Position numbers and translations under genes: made by a program. This document shows, in pieces, positions 1 through 10,131 of a stretch of 64,000 nt of DNA. Every line of letters starts with the position of its first letter. Position 1 is the stretch's first letter. Source of the DNA: Purshia tridentata (taxonomy: Eukaryota; Streptophyta; Magnoliopsida; Rosales; Rosaceae). A model generated the notes under the pieces. That model saw only the letters and a program-made list of their open reading frames with translations. It was not told the DNA's origin and did no database searches. The stretch is from NCBI GenBank assembly GCA_003254885.1, contig QANT01005946.1, positions 1-64,000 of the forward strand. The letters are read 5' to 3'.

Positions 1-715
1 GATTAATTGTTTTCATTAGATTGCTTTATAAGATTCGATGGTCTTTCATTTTTTATGCCTTTATATCTGATTATGGTATTTCTAATTATTTTTATAGGAT
101 ACTTTGGGTGAGAGTAGAATACATACGAGCCGATAGAGTAACTGAGTGCTAACCTTGGTATGTTGTCCTGTGCTTTTAAGATTGGCCTCTAGACATCTTT
201 GAATCTGTTCCATATATACCTTCTTCTTCTTCTTCTTTTTTTCCCCTTCTTTTTGTATATTATGTAATTAATTCATCGGAAAAATATTTCTTAATGTAAC
301 TTTACTTAGCTAGTCATTAAATATAAAAGCTCTCCATTTGCTATTACATATATATATATATATATATATATANTATATATATGAAAGTAAGCAAGGCAGA
401 ATCTAACATTGAAGATTTTGTGCTGGTAGACAATGCTAACTCGAACCATAGGCTTTTTTTCTTTTTTCTTTCTAATAAATCAAAGAATGTTAGGGCGACT
501 TTCATGTTCCTCTAAATTTGGCATCATAATCAGTTAGTCTAATGTGCCACTGCTAAGTCATTAAATTGCTTTATGAGATTGGATGGTCTTTCATTTTTTA
601 TGCCTTTATGTCTAATTATGGTGTTTCTAATTATTTTTGCAGGATACTTTGGGTGGGAGTAGAATACATACAAGCCAAATAGAGTAACTAAGTGCTAACT
701 TAGGTATGTTTTCGA
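1..715 (+). repeat. Duplicated exon-like block in CACTA element, about 545 bp apart
   Basis: Bases 15-170 and about 555-715 are close copies: both contain GATGGTCTTTCATTTTTTAT and an AG-flanked block starting GATACTTTGGGTG and ending before GTATGTT. This is a tandem duplication inside the transposon. Between the copies is an (AT)n run at about 348-383 that contains a single N at 373. Confidence 0.75.
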
Positions 716-881
716 GCTATGTACTTGATCATGTGATTGCTTGTTTGACTGATAAGATTTTAATTAGGTCCTTGATTTAATATATGCATGATTTGACTGC
801 TGGGTATATATGCCTACATACATACAAGTTAGTCCCTTGACAGCATATCATGAGTGTATTGCCTGAATATCTATACATGTT

Positions 882-1079
882 TTTGACTCTGACCTACATT
901 AAAGTCATTGAAAGCTATCATATGCAGTCTAATAATTCATTGATAAATTACTTTGATATACTAAGAAAAATCTTTTATGATTTGACTCTGACCTACATTA
1001 AAGTCATTGAAAGCTGTCATATGCAGTCTAATAATTCATTGACAAATTACTTTGATATACTAAGAAAAATCTTTTATGA
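882..1079 (+). repeat. 99-bp tandem duplication (two copies)
   Basis: Units 882-980 and 981-1079 start TTTGACTCTGACCTACATTA and differ at only a few bases. The period of 99 is a multiple of three, so an open frame runs through both copies (850-1113). No known domain is seen in it. It lies inside the CACTA element. Confidence 0.85.
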
Positions 1080-1151
1080 ATCTACCTTTTCAGTTTTATC
1101 AAATTTTAGATAAAAGTTAAGCTAGTGGAAACAAACATGCATGAAATGGTT

Positions 1152-2373
1152 GGATTTATGGACCCGGCACGCATCTATATTCATTCAGGACCTTTGGAGC
1201 GAAGGTCGTCCTACATAGCGAAATGTTTCATGCAAGGCAAATGCAATCGGGTATTTTTGGTGCCATACAATGCTGGGTAAGGCTCTTTATCTGAACAATT
1301 AAACAATGCATTTTGATAGGTCATGGATGCATACTAGATTTTTCATGCAAGTTCCTCATTTCATGCTTGTTCAATTTCATAGGGCACACTGGATTTTGAT
1401 GATTATTACAGAAGACAAGGATGTGGTTATATATCATGGATCCTCTCCCTCGAATCACTCGTGACCAAGAGTGGATAGAAGTAGTTAACATGTAACATGC
1501 TATGCTTTCTTGTGTTTTTAACTGTATTATATATATTCATTATTTGATTAATTTTTTGGAATATAATTTAATGTTTAGCTTTGTTCATTCAGTGCAATTC
1601 GAAAATTCAATGGCCATACGCGTAGAAGTCGAAAAACACCTCAATGGAAGCATCTTCTTGTAAGTGTTTGGTCTGTAGTAGTTGGGTTTAAATGATTCTT
1701 TGTGTCAATAATTCTCAATGAATAACAACTTTTTGATTGGATTTGGAATGTGTGTAGTGCCCAAAACAGCTAGGAGGTATTGAATATGGATACTATGTAA
1801 TGAGGTTCATGAAAGAGATAACCGAGGATCCAAACCTTACATTTGAGAATTCGGTAAGATTCCAAGGGTAACTGAGGATCCAAACCTTAAATAGAAACTG
1901 GATGTTTATTTCTTTTCCTTCCTAATAGATTACAAGCTGATAGAAGATCCCCTTAGATACGAACAATAACTAAACTTCTACAAACTATAGCCCTCAACAC
2001 CATCTTCATCATGACCAGTGACTTGTATTTGATTTACATTTGTAGAAGATGCCTTCACAGTTAGTATGCTTGCATGGTAGGCCATATAAAGTGTATTTAG
2101 TTAGCTAATCTATTTATTATATATATGGACTTGATTAAGTTGGTTTTATTGCTAGCATGTTTGCATATAAGTTGATAGTATGGACTGTGGTTGGTTTTGT
2201 TTTTTAAGTACATGGTGAAATTGGGTTATGCTGCCACTGATTTCACCTAATTACTTGTCTCTAAATATTTTCAGTGGGCTAAATATAAGAACAAGCGAAG
2301 TTGCTATACAAAGGCACAACTTGATGAGGTCCAAATTGAATGGGGAGACTTTGTGACCTCCAATTATTTGTAG
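1152..2373 (+). pseudogene. Ulp1/C48-like cysteine peptidase domain of CACTA element, inactive
   Basis: Six exon-like blocks can be read: about 1152-1276 (ends FLVPYNAG), 1383-1491 (AHWILMIITED, then YIMDPLP in another frame), 1593-1659 (AIRKFNGHTRRSRKTPQWKH), 1758-1853 (CPKQLGGIEYGYYVMRFMKE), 2275-2373 (WAKYKNKRSCYTKAQLDEV to TAG). The first start is not defined. The pattern HW...MDP...PKQ...YGYYVMRFMKE matches the Ulp1 C-terminal catalytic domain encoded by plant CACTA transposons. Catalytic His (AHW) and Asp (MDP) are present, but the Cys expected in the ECGYYV motif is Tyr (codon TAT at about 1785-1790). A one-base frame change separates the AHW and MDP parts. The domain is therefore very likely a dead copy. 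Confidence 0.72.
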
Positions 2374-2869
2374 AAATATCTGGTATGTTTTATGGGACTG
2401 GAGTACAAGAATATTTTGTCATTTTGGAGATATTTAGGTGAAGATATATATGCTAGTTAGCTGCAATGCCGTCTTTTTTATAAAGGCCAGAAGCTAGGAG
2501 ATAGATCATGGTGATGTGGTGCATGTGGTTTTAATAGTACTAGTGGACACATTTTAGCTAGGTGTCTCAAGCTCATGCCAACTGCCGTGCATACCAATTT
2601 TTTTGTAAAGATAGCTAGGCTGATAATTGAACAATTGCACTGCTACTTGTGGTATTCATTTTTGTAAATGGGGGCAGGTTATTCATTTTTGTCTTAGCTT
2701 GAAGGTTTTAGAACAAGTATTTTGATATTTATGTAATGAATGAATATTGATGGCTTCAATGAATGGATATTTTTGGCTAAATGGATTCTTGGTTGAATGT
2801 TTAATTTGGTTGAATTAAATTTTGGTTGGATTGATCTTGTCAAATTATGTACACTACTATCCACAGAAA

Positions 2870-3338
2870 ATTAGTTTTTGGATCCAGAAAAACTGATTTT
2901 ATAGCTATAACATATCTCAAAAACTTATATATAAGACATCAGTTATCTTTCAAACTCAAATTATACAAAGCTTATACATCTAAACTTATGAATGAACTAA
3001 CATGTGAAAAAATTTAGACATGACTTATTTCGACCAAACTGATTTGTTTGGTAATATCCACATTAGTTGTTCAGTTAAAATACACATAAATAATGATATC
3101 AACTTGAGTAAACAACTGACATGTAAAAGAATTTACACATTAGTTATTCCGATACAAAATGATATGTAACATAATATAATCATCAGTTAATAAAATAAAA
3201 CTGACCATGAAATGTAACATAGAAATCAGTTTCAAAACTGATAACTATTGGGAGAAGTTATTACTGCGGGGCACATCAGTTTTTTGGGTATTTCATACCA
3301 GTTCTGGACCGATGTCTATCAACATTATTGTTGAAGTG
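2870..3338 (+). repeat. CACTA subterminal repeats and right terminal inverted repeat
   Basis: AACTGAT, ATCAGTT and near variants occur many times in both orientations between 2885 and 3310, and the segment ends in the CACTA-type terminus at 3323-3338. In known CACTA elements such motifs bind the TNPA-type transposase. Confidence 0.7.
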
Positions 3339-3409
3339 TAGATTTCTGTGAATAAATTAAAAGTTATGTGATTAATTTTAATGACAAACTTTGTGTGTTA
3401 TAAATATAG

Positions 3410-3790
3410 AAAATGAACTGCAAACTCCGTCCACTTGAAGAAAAAAATAAGTTCAATGGAACTAATTTTAACAACTGGCATAATATCACAAGGGAGAACT
3501 GTTGGGACATTTGACACGTAAGATGGATCGACCGAAGTCTGACTATGAAAATTTTCCAAAGAGCAAAACATTCAATGAATGGTTTTAACACTAATTTGCA
3601 TGCGCTCTATGTGCTAGTGAGCATCATGCATGACGATTTTCAAGAAGCTTTCTTGAAGTGCTTTTTAGCCAAGGAGGTGTGGGAGAAAGCAAAGTCCGCT
3701 TTCAACTGTATATCTCTATTCGAAATGAGGACTGTAGTTCTCAAGTTTGAGATTTACCATAAGAATCCCACACACATGATGATTGAGCAT
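3410..3790 (+). mobile_element. Ty1/copia gag-like remnant (fossil)
   Basis: A short stretch reads KFNGTNFNNW, resembling the start of plant copia gag, followed by a block resembling the later gag segment (FQEAFLKCFLAKEVWEKAK, about 3630-3695). No LTRs, protease, integrase or reverse transcriptase are visible nearby. It is a small, old, broken fragment. The assignment rests on short similarity only. Confidence 0.4.
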
Positions 3791-3924
3791 CCTTGTTGTG
3801 TTTTTGGCTCGCTTGAAAGGGGGTTGGGAGTCCTTGGAAGTGTCCTTGGACGTTTGGATGAAATTAGGAAGGTTGGAAGAGGTACGTGGTAGGATGGAGT
3901 GACGAATGAGGATGAGAACGCATA

Positions 3925-4145
3925 AAAATGTCCCAGAGGACCGATCCTAAGGCTTGAGGACCGGTCCTACACGGGCATTTTGGGCATTTCAAAGGTGAAG
4001 CCACTGGAGGACCGATCTCAGGCATGGGAGGACCGGTCCTCTAGGGTGTTTTAGTGTTGTAGCCACTGTAGGACTGGTTCTACCCCTAGGAGGACTGGTC
4101 CTACTCATCCTGGAGAGTGTTGTGCTCACTGTGGGACCGATACAC
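3925..4145. repeat. Repeated GGACCGGTCC-type palindromes
   Basis: GGACCGATCC, GGACCGGTCC, GGACCGATCTC, GGACCGGTCC, GGACTGGTTC, GGACTGGTCC and GGGACCGATAC recur at irregular spacing, each with GAGGA or similar upstream. The segment follows the copia-like fragment and is more GC-rich than its surroundings. Function unknown; probably part of a decayed repeat. Confidence 0.6.
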
Positions 4146-4344
4146 GTTGTCATTCCGTTTTTCTCCTAGTTTGTGGAGGTTTTATGATTCCTAGTTCATC
4201 TCTAATTATATTCTAAAGCCTATAAGGTATAAATAGGTTCTTTATACTCAGAAAATCCTAAGATTAACATCAAGGAGAGGAGAGTTTCTTAAATCTTCAT
4301 AAGTTCTCAAGAAGACAGAAACTCAAGTGTGAGAGATAGATTAA

Positions 4345-4941
4345 GGGCATGTTTACTAAACGTGAATGGGAGTGAGTAGGAATGGGAGTGAGCAGGAATG
4401 GGAATGAGCAAGAATGAGAGTGAACATGAATGGGAGTGAGTAGGAATGAGAGTGTATGAACGGGAGTGAGTAGGAATGGGAGTGAATATGAATGACAGTG
4501 AGTAGGAATCGGAGTGAACTTAATATGTATAATTAAGTTGCAAATTTAAAATTTCACTTTAATTATATTTATATATAAGGGTAGTTTTGGGTTTTCATTA
4601 AAAATGTGGGGTATTTTCGACCAAAAAAAATTCTTTCCCTTTCCCCCTCCCCCAATCCGAACCCCCCCTAAGAAGTGGCAATCACCCAAAATCAGGAATG
4701 CCACTCCTGATTTTGGTGGGCCCCACCATTTTTTTTTTCCTTTCCCAAGTTTAGTAAACATAGGAATGGGAATGATTCCCATTACCAAATGCAAGTAAAC
4801 ACAGGAATGGTAATCGGAATCAATCCCAAAAGTAAGTAAACACATCAATGGGAATGGGAATTATTCCCAAATGCAAGTAAACATTTGAATGAGAATGACT
4901 CCCATTGTTGCCATTCCCATTGATGATAAGTAAACATGCCC
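4345..4941. mobile_element. Non-autonomous DNA transposon (MITE), 597 bp, GGGCATGTTTACT ends
   Basis: Terminal inverted repeats GGGCATGTTTACT (4345-4357) and AGTAAACATGCCC (4929-4941) are perfect and flanked on both sides by TTAA (4341-4344, 4942-4945). A TTA/TAA target duplication would fit PIF/Harbinger; TTAA would fit piggyBac-like elements. The left half holds degenerate GGAATGGGAGTGAGTA tandem units, and the right half carries inverted forms (CATTCCCATT), so the whole can fold back. It codes for nothing recognisable. A second member of the family is at 19830-20123. Confidence 0.8.
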
Positions 4942-5277
4942 TTAAAGGAATAAAATCTAAAATACAAGCTATATATATATTTTGAGAACAAATAAATATA
5001 AACTGTTATATGGATGTTGATGATGTGGACAATAGTAAACTAAAAATAAATTTTTAGTCTTACATAAGATCTAGTTGAATATTTAATCTTATTAAAGGAA
5101 TAAAATCTAAAATACAAGCTATATATGATATTGTACTACTTTCCATTATTTCTTGCATATTTGCACACACGTAAACCTGCAAATCATAAACACAAATAAA
5201 ACTCCATGAGCTAGAGAAGTCTTACTCTTCACTTATATAAAGAAAAAAAAAATTGGTTTTCGGAATCTGGCTAATTA
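4942..5277. other. 3' flank of first EG45-like gene, no gene
   Basis: No gene is seen. Bases about 5130-5220 are closely matched by about 9858-9965, the corresponding 3' flank of the second EG45-like gene, so this flank was part of the duplicated unit. TAAAGGAATAAAATCTAAAATACAAG occurs twice here in part (4944 and 5095). Confidence 0.6.
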
Positions 5278-5774
5278 CTAGTCAAATTCAGCCAAAATTC
5301 TTCCAGCATCAGTATCAGCAATCTTTGAAAAGGCCTGTCGAGAAAGATTGATGGTTCCACGACATCGTGGTGGTGCACAGTAATCAACAATGGTAACTAT
5401 TACTTCAGCTTCCTTGCAAGCTTGTTTCATTTGGTTCGTACTCCCAATACATCTCACGACGTATTGTCTTCCACAAGCTTCCATATCATCCCATATGATA
5501 TCACTTGCTGCTGCAATCATCAAATCTTCTGGGATTTGAATTCCATTGCATGCAGAAGCTGCCCAAATATAAGGTTGTTTCAAAACTATATAAAATAGCA
5601 ATTCTGATAGCTAGAATGCATGTAAAACAGTAAATTAGAGATTAAGATGAACATGATGTACTCACGGACATAAGGGGGTCCATAAAAGGTAGCAGTTCCC
5701 CGGTAGGCATATGCCATTGATATTGAGGCCAAGTTTAAAGTCATGATAACCAACATCATTCGAATTTCTTGCAT
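5278..5774 (-). CDS. EG45-like domain protein / plant natriuretic peptide-like, copy 1
   Basis: Two exons on the minus strand: 5774-5666 (start ATG, GTGAGT donor) and 5558-5278 (after CAG, stop TAG), joined as YGPPYV|PSACNG, give 129 residues. Residues 1 to about 23 form a hydrophobic signal peptide ending AYA, so the product should be secreted to the apoplast. The rest is a single barwin/expansin-like double-psi beta-barrel domain with the motifs GTATFYGPPYVPSAC, RQYVVRCIG, VTIVDYC and GTINLSRQAF, and six cysteines. Such proteins (Arabidopsis PNP-A, citrus blight-associated p12) act outside the cell in water and ion balance and stress; an enzymatic role is not established. Length is normal for the family. 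The neighbour at 10132-10850 is a tandem paralogue. Confidence 0.88.
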
Positions 5775-5868
5775 ATATATAGCTCAAAATTAAGTATTAG
5801 TTTGTTGTGTAAGCAAAAGCCAAGAAGCTAGTTTTGTGTACCTAAAAAAAGCCAAGAAGTTTCCATCA

Positions 5869-5875
5869 TTTTATA
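5869..5875 (-). promoter_or_regulatory. TATA box of EG45-like copy 1
   Basis: On the minus strand the sequence reads ATTCCCTCTATAAAATGATG. The TATAAAA (5869-5875) lies about 95 bases upstream of the ATG. The same CATT/ATTCCCTCTATAAAA block stands at the matching place before the paralogue, which supports it as a core promoter. Confidence 0.55.
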
Positions 5876-6614
5876 GAGGGAATGATGACATTAACATGTA
5901 AAGCTAGGCAACCTCTTCCCATGCCAAGGAGTTGTCCAATATTATCATTTTAATTTATTACAACCAATAGTTTAGTTTTTTGTTTAGCTTTCTAGCTACC
6001 CACTTCAATAGGTGCTAATGCTGTAATAAGGACTCTTCTGATAACAATAGAAAATAAAATATAATCATTTTTCAGTTTTCACCATTTTCTTCAGAGAAAA
6101 GAAAGACGATTACACCCCAAACAACTACAACTCCAAATGGCGCCAGAGACCTAAATTAAGCTAAATATCTAGCTAACAGGCATCACATATATATTAATCT
6201 ACAAGTGATTATCAGGCATGACATAGTGAGTCATAAATTTAATCAAAAGAGTCTTTTTTCGGTGTTTTTATTTATTAGTCGACTGTTCGTTCATTGGATT
6301 TAAATTCTCAACATTCTTCCACAAAAATAAAATTTGGTGCCATTATTAAACTAAATGGTCATTGACAATTTCACTTCGATGTTAGTTACATTGACATATA
6401 TTTTTTAGGCTTTTTCAATCTTTGATTAATTTTTATGTTTGGTTACTCTCTCTCTCTCTCTCTCTCATGTTTCGCTCTTCTCCAGTATAACTAGAGACTT
6501 CTTGGAATCTGAATGTTACACAGAGAACAAGATATTTTATTAGCGAATGAGTATAACCGAACTCTTGTCATGAGCATGAGCATGAGCATGGGGAATAAAA
6601 CGATATACTCTACC
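5876..6614. other. Upstream region of EG45-like copy 1, includes (CT)n
   Basis: No gene is seen. A (CT)n microsatellite lies at 6446-6466. Bases 5876-5935 match the promoter of the second EG45-like copy (GACATTAACAT, AAGCTAGGCA, CCTCTTCCC). Confidence 0.6.
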
Positions 6615-7443
6615 CAGTGTTTTCAGAGGCAAAAATATGAGGCGAAGCGTTTTCGGTTTCAAAGGCGAGGCGTAAGCCTTTCGAGACATTAATATTATAA
6701 TTAAAAAATTATAAATATATATAATATAAACATATTTAATAGGTAAATATATACATATAAGTAAATATGTATACATGCCCATATATATAGAAAATTATGA
6801 TCATTCCTAGCCTAAGCCACTCAACAATTTGTTTTTTTTTTTTGGGTCATAATTGAATTTCATTCAAGCCCAAAACATAAACAAAGAACAAAGAGAACCA
6901 GCCCAAAACTAAGCCCACTAACTGATACAACAAAAAAAGGAAGGAGCAAAAGCAAGAGAAATCAGCTAGACACACCACTACCAGACAAATTAACATACCT
7001 TTTCTCTCTCAGGGTTCCTTTGTTCACTATGTACTGCTTTAAAGAATGGGATGAGGCTACCGATCGGAACTCCAACCCCTTCTCTGATGCACCACCTTGT
7101 CTTCATTCTCTCTCCCCCTTTTGTCTTTCGAACTCTCTGGTTCTATCTGTGGCTGGCTCAGCTTTCGGTCATAGCTTGCCTCAGCTCACCCTGCTCTCAA
7201 GCTGCTGCCCACCTGAGGAGTTAGGTTTTCCCAGAGCAGAAGAACATTGCAGAGAAGATGAACCCATTAGGCGTTCGCACCTCACGCATTTCACGCTTCC
7301 GCTAGGCGAGCGTACGCATCACCCAAAAGGCAAACGCATTTCAGGAATTTTGTCTAACAGGTGGTACGCATCAGGCGAACTCCGGCTGCCTTGCTCCGAT
7401 GCGCGCCTCAAGGCGCGCCTGATGCTCGCCTTTTAAAACACTG
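6615..7443. mobile_element. Non-autonomous hAT transposon, 829 bp
   Basis: Ends are CAGTGTTTT (6615) and AAAACACTG (7443), inside longer imperfect inverted repeats rich in AGGCG/CGCCT. The flanks are a perfect 8-bp target-site duplication, ACTCTACC at 6607-6614 and 7444-7451, diagnostic of hAT. No transposase is present. The GC-rich right half contains an open stretch of 138 codons (7020-7436) without a recognisable domain; I do not call it a gene. Confidence 0.9.
6832..6990 (-). mobile_element. Possible retroposon tail (LINE/SINE-like) nested in the hAT element
   Basis: Read on the minus strand, GGGCTTGAATGAAATTC and AATTATGACCC run into a poly-A tract (plus-strand T run at 6832-6843). This looks like the 3' end of a polyadenylated retroposon inserted in the hAT element. 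The 5' limit and target duplication were not found. Confidence 0.35.
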
Positions 7444-7451
7444 ACTCTACC

Positions 7452-9046
7452 ACTAATGCTATGTTTTTTTTTTTTGTACAAGCTTTCATGTTGATTGGTT
7501 GATTAGTATAATTAATGAGTTTAGATTTTCTACTTTCTTTAATTTTTGCTTGTTTTGAACATATAGGATTAAAAATGAAGCAAAAATAGGTAGAAAAAAA
7601 GTATGTAAGACAGAATGATTTTTTTTTTATTTTAAGAAGAAATGATTTATATAATTCAATCAACAAATACATAATTTATCTGGCAAAACGTCTTACAAAA
7701 CCACAGGGCTACCCAAGGCAGTGACAATGATAAAAATCAATGTTGATCTACTCAACAAGATTACAAATCATATCATAAAACTGAGAAACAAATAACAACT
7801 GCATTAATTGGTATGCCAAATATTTGAATGAGTCAAACAACCCAACCCCTACAAGCATCACCTTGTGATGATGCTCAAATAGTGGCGATTAGTAATAGTC
7901 ATTTTTATGTTATAACACTGGTGGGTGTGACTTCGTAGCTTGAATTTTATGTTTTATGTTGTTTTCATTAATTATTGACATATTTATGTAAGAAAAGACA
8001 TAGTGTATATTTATAAATAATATTTTTATACAGTTCAAACAGCTACTGTTGTGCAGTGACAATTGTGAGCACTTAATGAACAGTGCCTAGCTCTCAATAC
8101 TGTTCATTGAGCTCTTAGCGGGTTTTATGACTCGAGCATTTTATTAAAGTAAACTGGACTAAAAGCGCACTAGTACCGTGTGATGTGAGCTGAGCTATTG
8201 CCTTATATTTCAACTGGACTTTAAAAAAAAAAAACCAAAAATATTGTTATACAGAATCTACAACGAGGTTGTTTTAACATAATACAGAATCAACAGAAAA
8301 AGGAACAATAACGAATCCGAATCTAAAACTCGAGTTTTCTTACATTAGTTTAATATTTAAACGTAAACTTTTTTATTTAATACTTTGAGCCGTTGGTTTA
8401 GAGTCTTCAGACATACTTTGAGCCATGTGGCATGTGCCAAACTTTAGCTTCTACCTTTTGTTTCGGGTTTCAGTCCGTATGGACCATCTCTTGTTATATT
8501 ACTCTCTTTTGGTTGGGCTTATGGCTTAGAGATGACTTGGACACACTAGGACTTGTTTTGGCTAATTTCTTCATTTGAATAGACGGTATATTTAAATTGC
8601 AACTCTTCTTTTTCAAAAATAAAAATAAAATTCAACAGTTGCAACTTGCAATCCTATTTTTTCATAAACGGGTTCGTGCATAGGGCACTATAAATAAATG
8701 CTTCACTTCAATCATGGGATCAAGCTAATGACCATTTGTATTTGGTCTATTAGATAGTACCTAATCTTCCTTTGTCCGACTAAGTCTTGAGTCGTCTTCC
8801 TCACTTTGTTCGCATGACCTTCCTGTCCTTCGTTTTCCTCACCATCGTCTTCCCGACGCAAATAGAATCGTGTTGTCGCGACGTCATCGTCTCCTTTTCC
8901 TACATCGCGAACGTCTTCGTCTCTTCTTCCTATGTTGCGAACGTCATTTTCTCCTCTTCTTGTGCTAAGTGATGGCGTCGCTTACAAAATCGTGAAGAAT
9001 GCAAACTTGGTGTGGGTTTATGCTGGCTAACCTGTTAACACTTTTA
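7452..9046. other. Intergenic, no gene seen
   Basis: AT-rich sequence without a supportable gene. It holds a perfect 10-bp inverted repeat (AATGAACAGT 8075-8084, ACTGTTCATT 8099-8108) and about three degenerate 30-base units with CGTCTTCGTCT/CATCGCGAACG at 8880-8965. Confidence 0.6.
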
Positions 9047-9350
9047 GACCTCGTTTGGTGTCTAGGATTGGATTGGAAAGGATAAATAGTAAATTCATGT
9101 GTATTTAAGGAAAAAAATGAAGTGTTTTCTAATTTAAAAGAATAAGATGGAAAGAAAATGGCTTAACCACAAGGAAAATGTTATCCTTGCTAATCCCCAC
9201 CATTTTGAGGGGATTAGAAAGGATAAGTTTTATTCATAATTTATCTATCTTATTCCCATCTTCTTTCTTCAACTTAGAAATTTCTTCTTCAAATACACAT
9301 GAATTTGCCACTTATCCTTTCCAATCCAATTCTAGACATCAAACGAAACC
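9047..9350. mobile_element. Tourist-like (PIF/Harbinger) MITE, about 304 bp
   Basis: Left end GACCTCGTTTGGTGTCTAGG at 9047 is matched in inverted form by CCTAGATATCAAACGAGGCC and, more diverged, by TCTAGACATCAAACGAAACC ending at 9350; the inverted repeat extends about 38 bases into GATTGGATTGGAAAGGATAA. The base triplet TTA precedes the left end (9044-9046) and follows the better right end (9512-9514), fitting the 3-bp TTA duplication of this family. No coding capacity. Confidence 0.75.
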
Positions 9351-9622
9351 TTGGTTAAGGGTTATTGGATTTTAGCCGTTAGATGCTCATTAAATGAGAT
9401 TCAAAGGCAAAGCTTGTAGGACTACAAATAACTTATTGGTAAAAATCGTACAACTGAGCATAAATTTGCCACTTATCCTTTCCAATCCAATCCTAGATAT
9501 CAAACGAGGCCTTAGTTAAGGTTTATTGGATTTTAGCGGTTAGATGCTCATTAAATGAGATTCAAAGGCAAAGCTGGTAGGACTACGAATAACTTATTGG
9601 TAAAAATCGTACAACTGAGCAT
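9301..9622 (+). repeat. 161-bp tandem duplication that includes the MITE right end
   Basis: Copy one is about 9301-9461 and copy two about 9462-9622. Both hold the MITE right terminus followed by the same host flank (GATGCTCATTAAATGAGATT ... AATCGTACAACTGAGCAT). Offset is 161 bases with only a few differences. The second copy keeps the less mutated MITE end and its TTA. Confidence 0.85.
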
Positions 9623-10131
9623 CACTGTATATATTTAATGTGAATTATTTTTCAAATATTACATATAAAATTAGACTCATTTTTTGGGACGAGAGTGGCC
9701 GAACCCAAATTAAATATTTTGTATACTTGATTGGGCCTACACTTGAACCCAACAAAGGTAAGAAACTGGTACATAATAATGTGTCTATTATAAGAATAAG
9801 TGATAACATAATATTTGACTGAACACAAGAAACGTTCTTTAACATATAACATCAAATATGATATTGTACTACTTTACATTAATTCTTGCATATTTGCCCA
9901 GGTGTAAAGCTGCAAATCATAAACAGAAATAAAACCCATGAGTTAAAAGATGTCTTACTCTTCTCTAATTTACTTTACTAGTCATGAGAACTTCTCTTTT
10001 GTGGAAAGAAAAAGCAGAAAAAATACAGAAATAGAAATAAATGAAACGTAGCGCTACGTTTCAAGGCACGTATAGTCTCTCCTTCCGCACCCGTTCTATA
10101 TCTTTCTCTCCGTAAGAAAGAAGAATCGTTA
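9623..10131. other. 3' flank of second EG45-like gene
   Basis: No gene is seen. Bases about 9858-9965 are the duplicate of 5130-5220. A perfect 20-bp palindrome lies at 10043-10062, just beyond the stop codon. Confidence 0.6.
10043..10062. repeat. Perfect 20-bp palindrome
   Basis: GAAACGTAGCGCTACGTTTC is its own reverse complement. It lies 70 bases downstream of the stop codon of the second EG45-like gene, probably in the 3' UTR, and is absent from the first copy. Confidence 0.8.

Larger units (their letters stand above)
1..3338 (+). mobile_element. CACTA (En/Spm) DNA transposon, 3' part
   Basis: The 5' end lies outside the window. The right end is read at 3323-3338, CATTATTGTTGAAGTG, which is the inverse of a CACTACAACAA-type CACTA terminal repeat with one change. 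The last 450 bases (about 2870-3310) are crowded with AACTGAT/ATCAGTT motifs in both orientations, as expected for the subterminal repeats where CACTA transposase binds. The element carries a spliced Ulp1/C48-like peptidase reading frame at about 1152-2373, a gene known from plant CACTA elements. A 3-bp target duplication cannot be tested because the other end is missing. Family assignment is good; exact end is fairly good. Confidence 0.8.

Noticed and set aside
348-383. N at 373 as a break in a gene
   Set aside because: It falls in an (AT)n microsatellite within a transposon; a base-calling uncertainty only.
4546-4848. Overlapping open frames of 100 and 64 codons on both strands
   Set aside because: They lie in the low-complexity foldback interior of a MITE; no domain.
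7020-7436. 138-codon open frame
   Set aside because: Lies wholly within the non-autonomous hAT element and runs into its terminal repeat; no recognisable domain.
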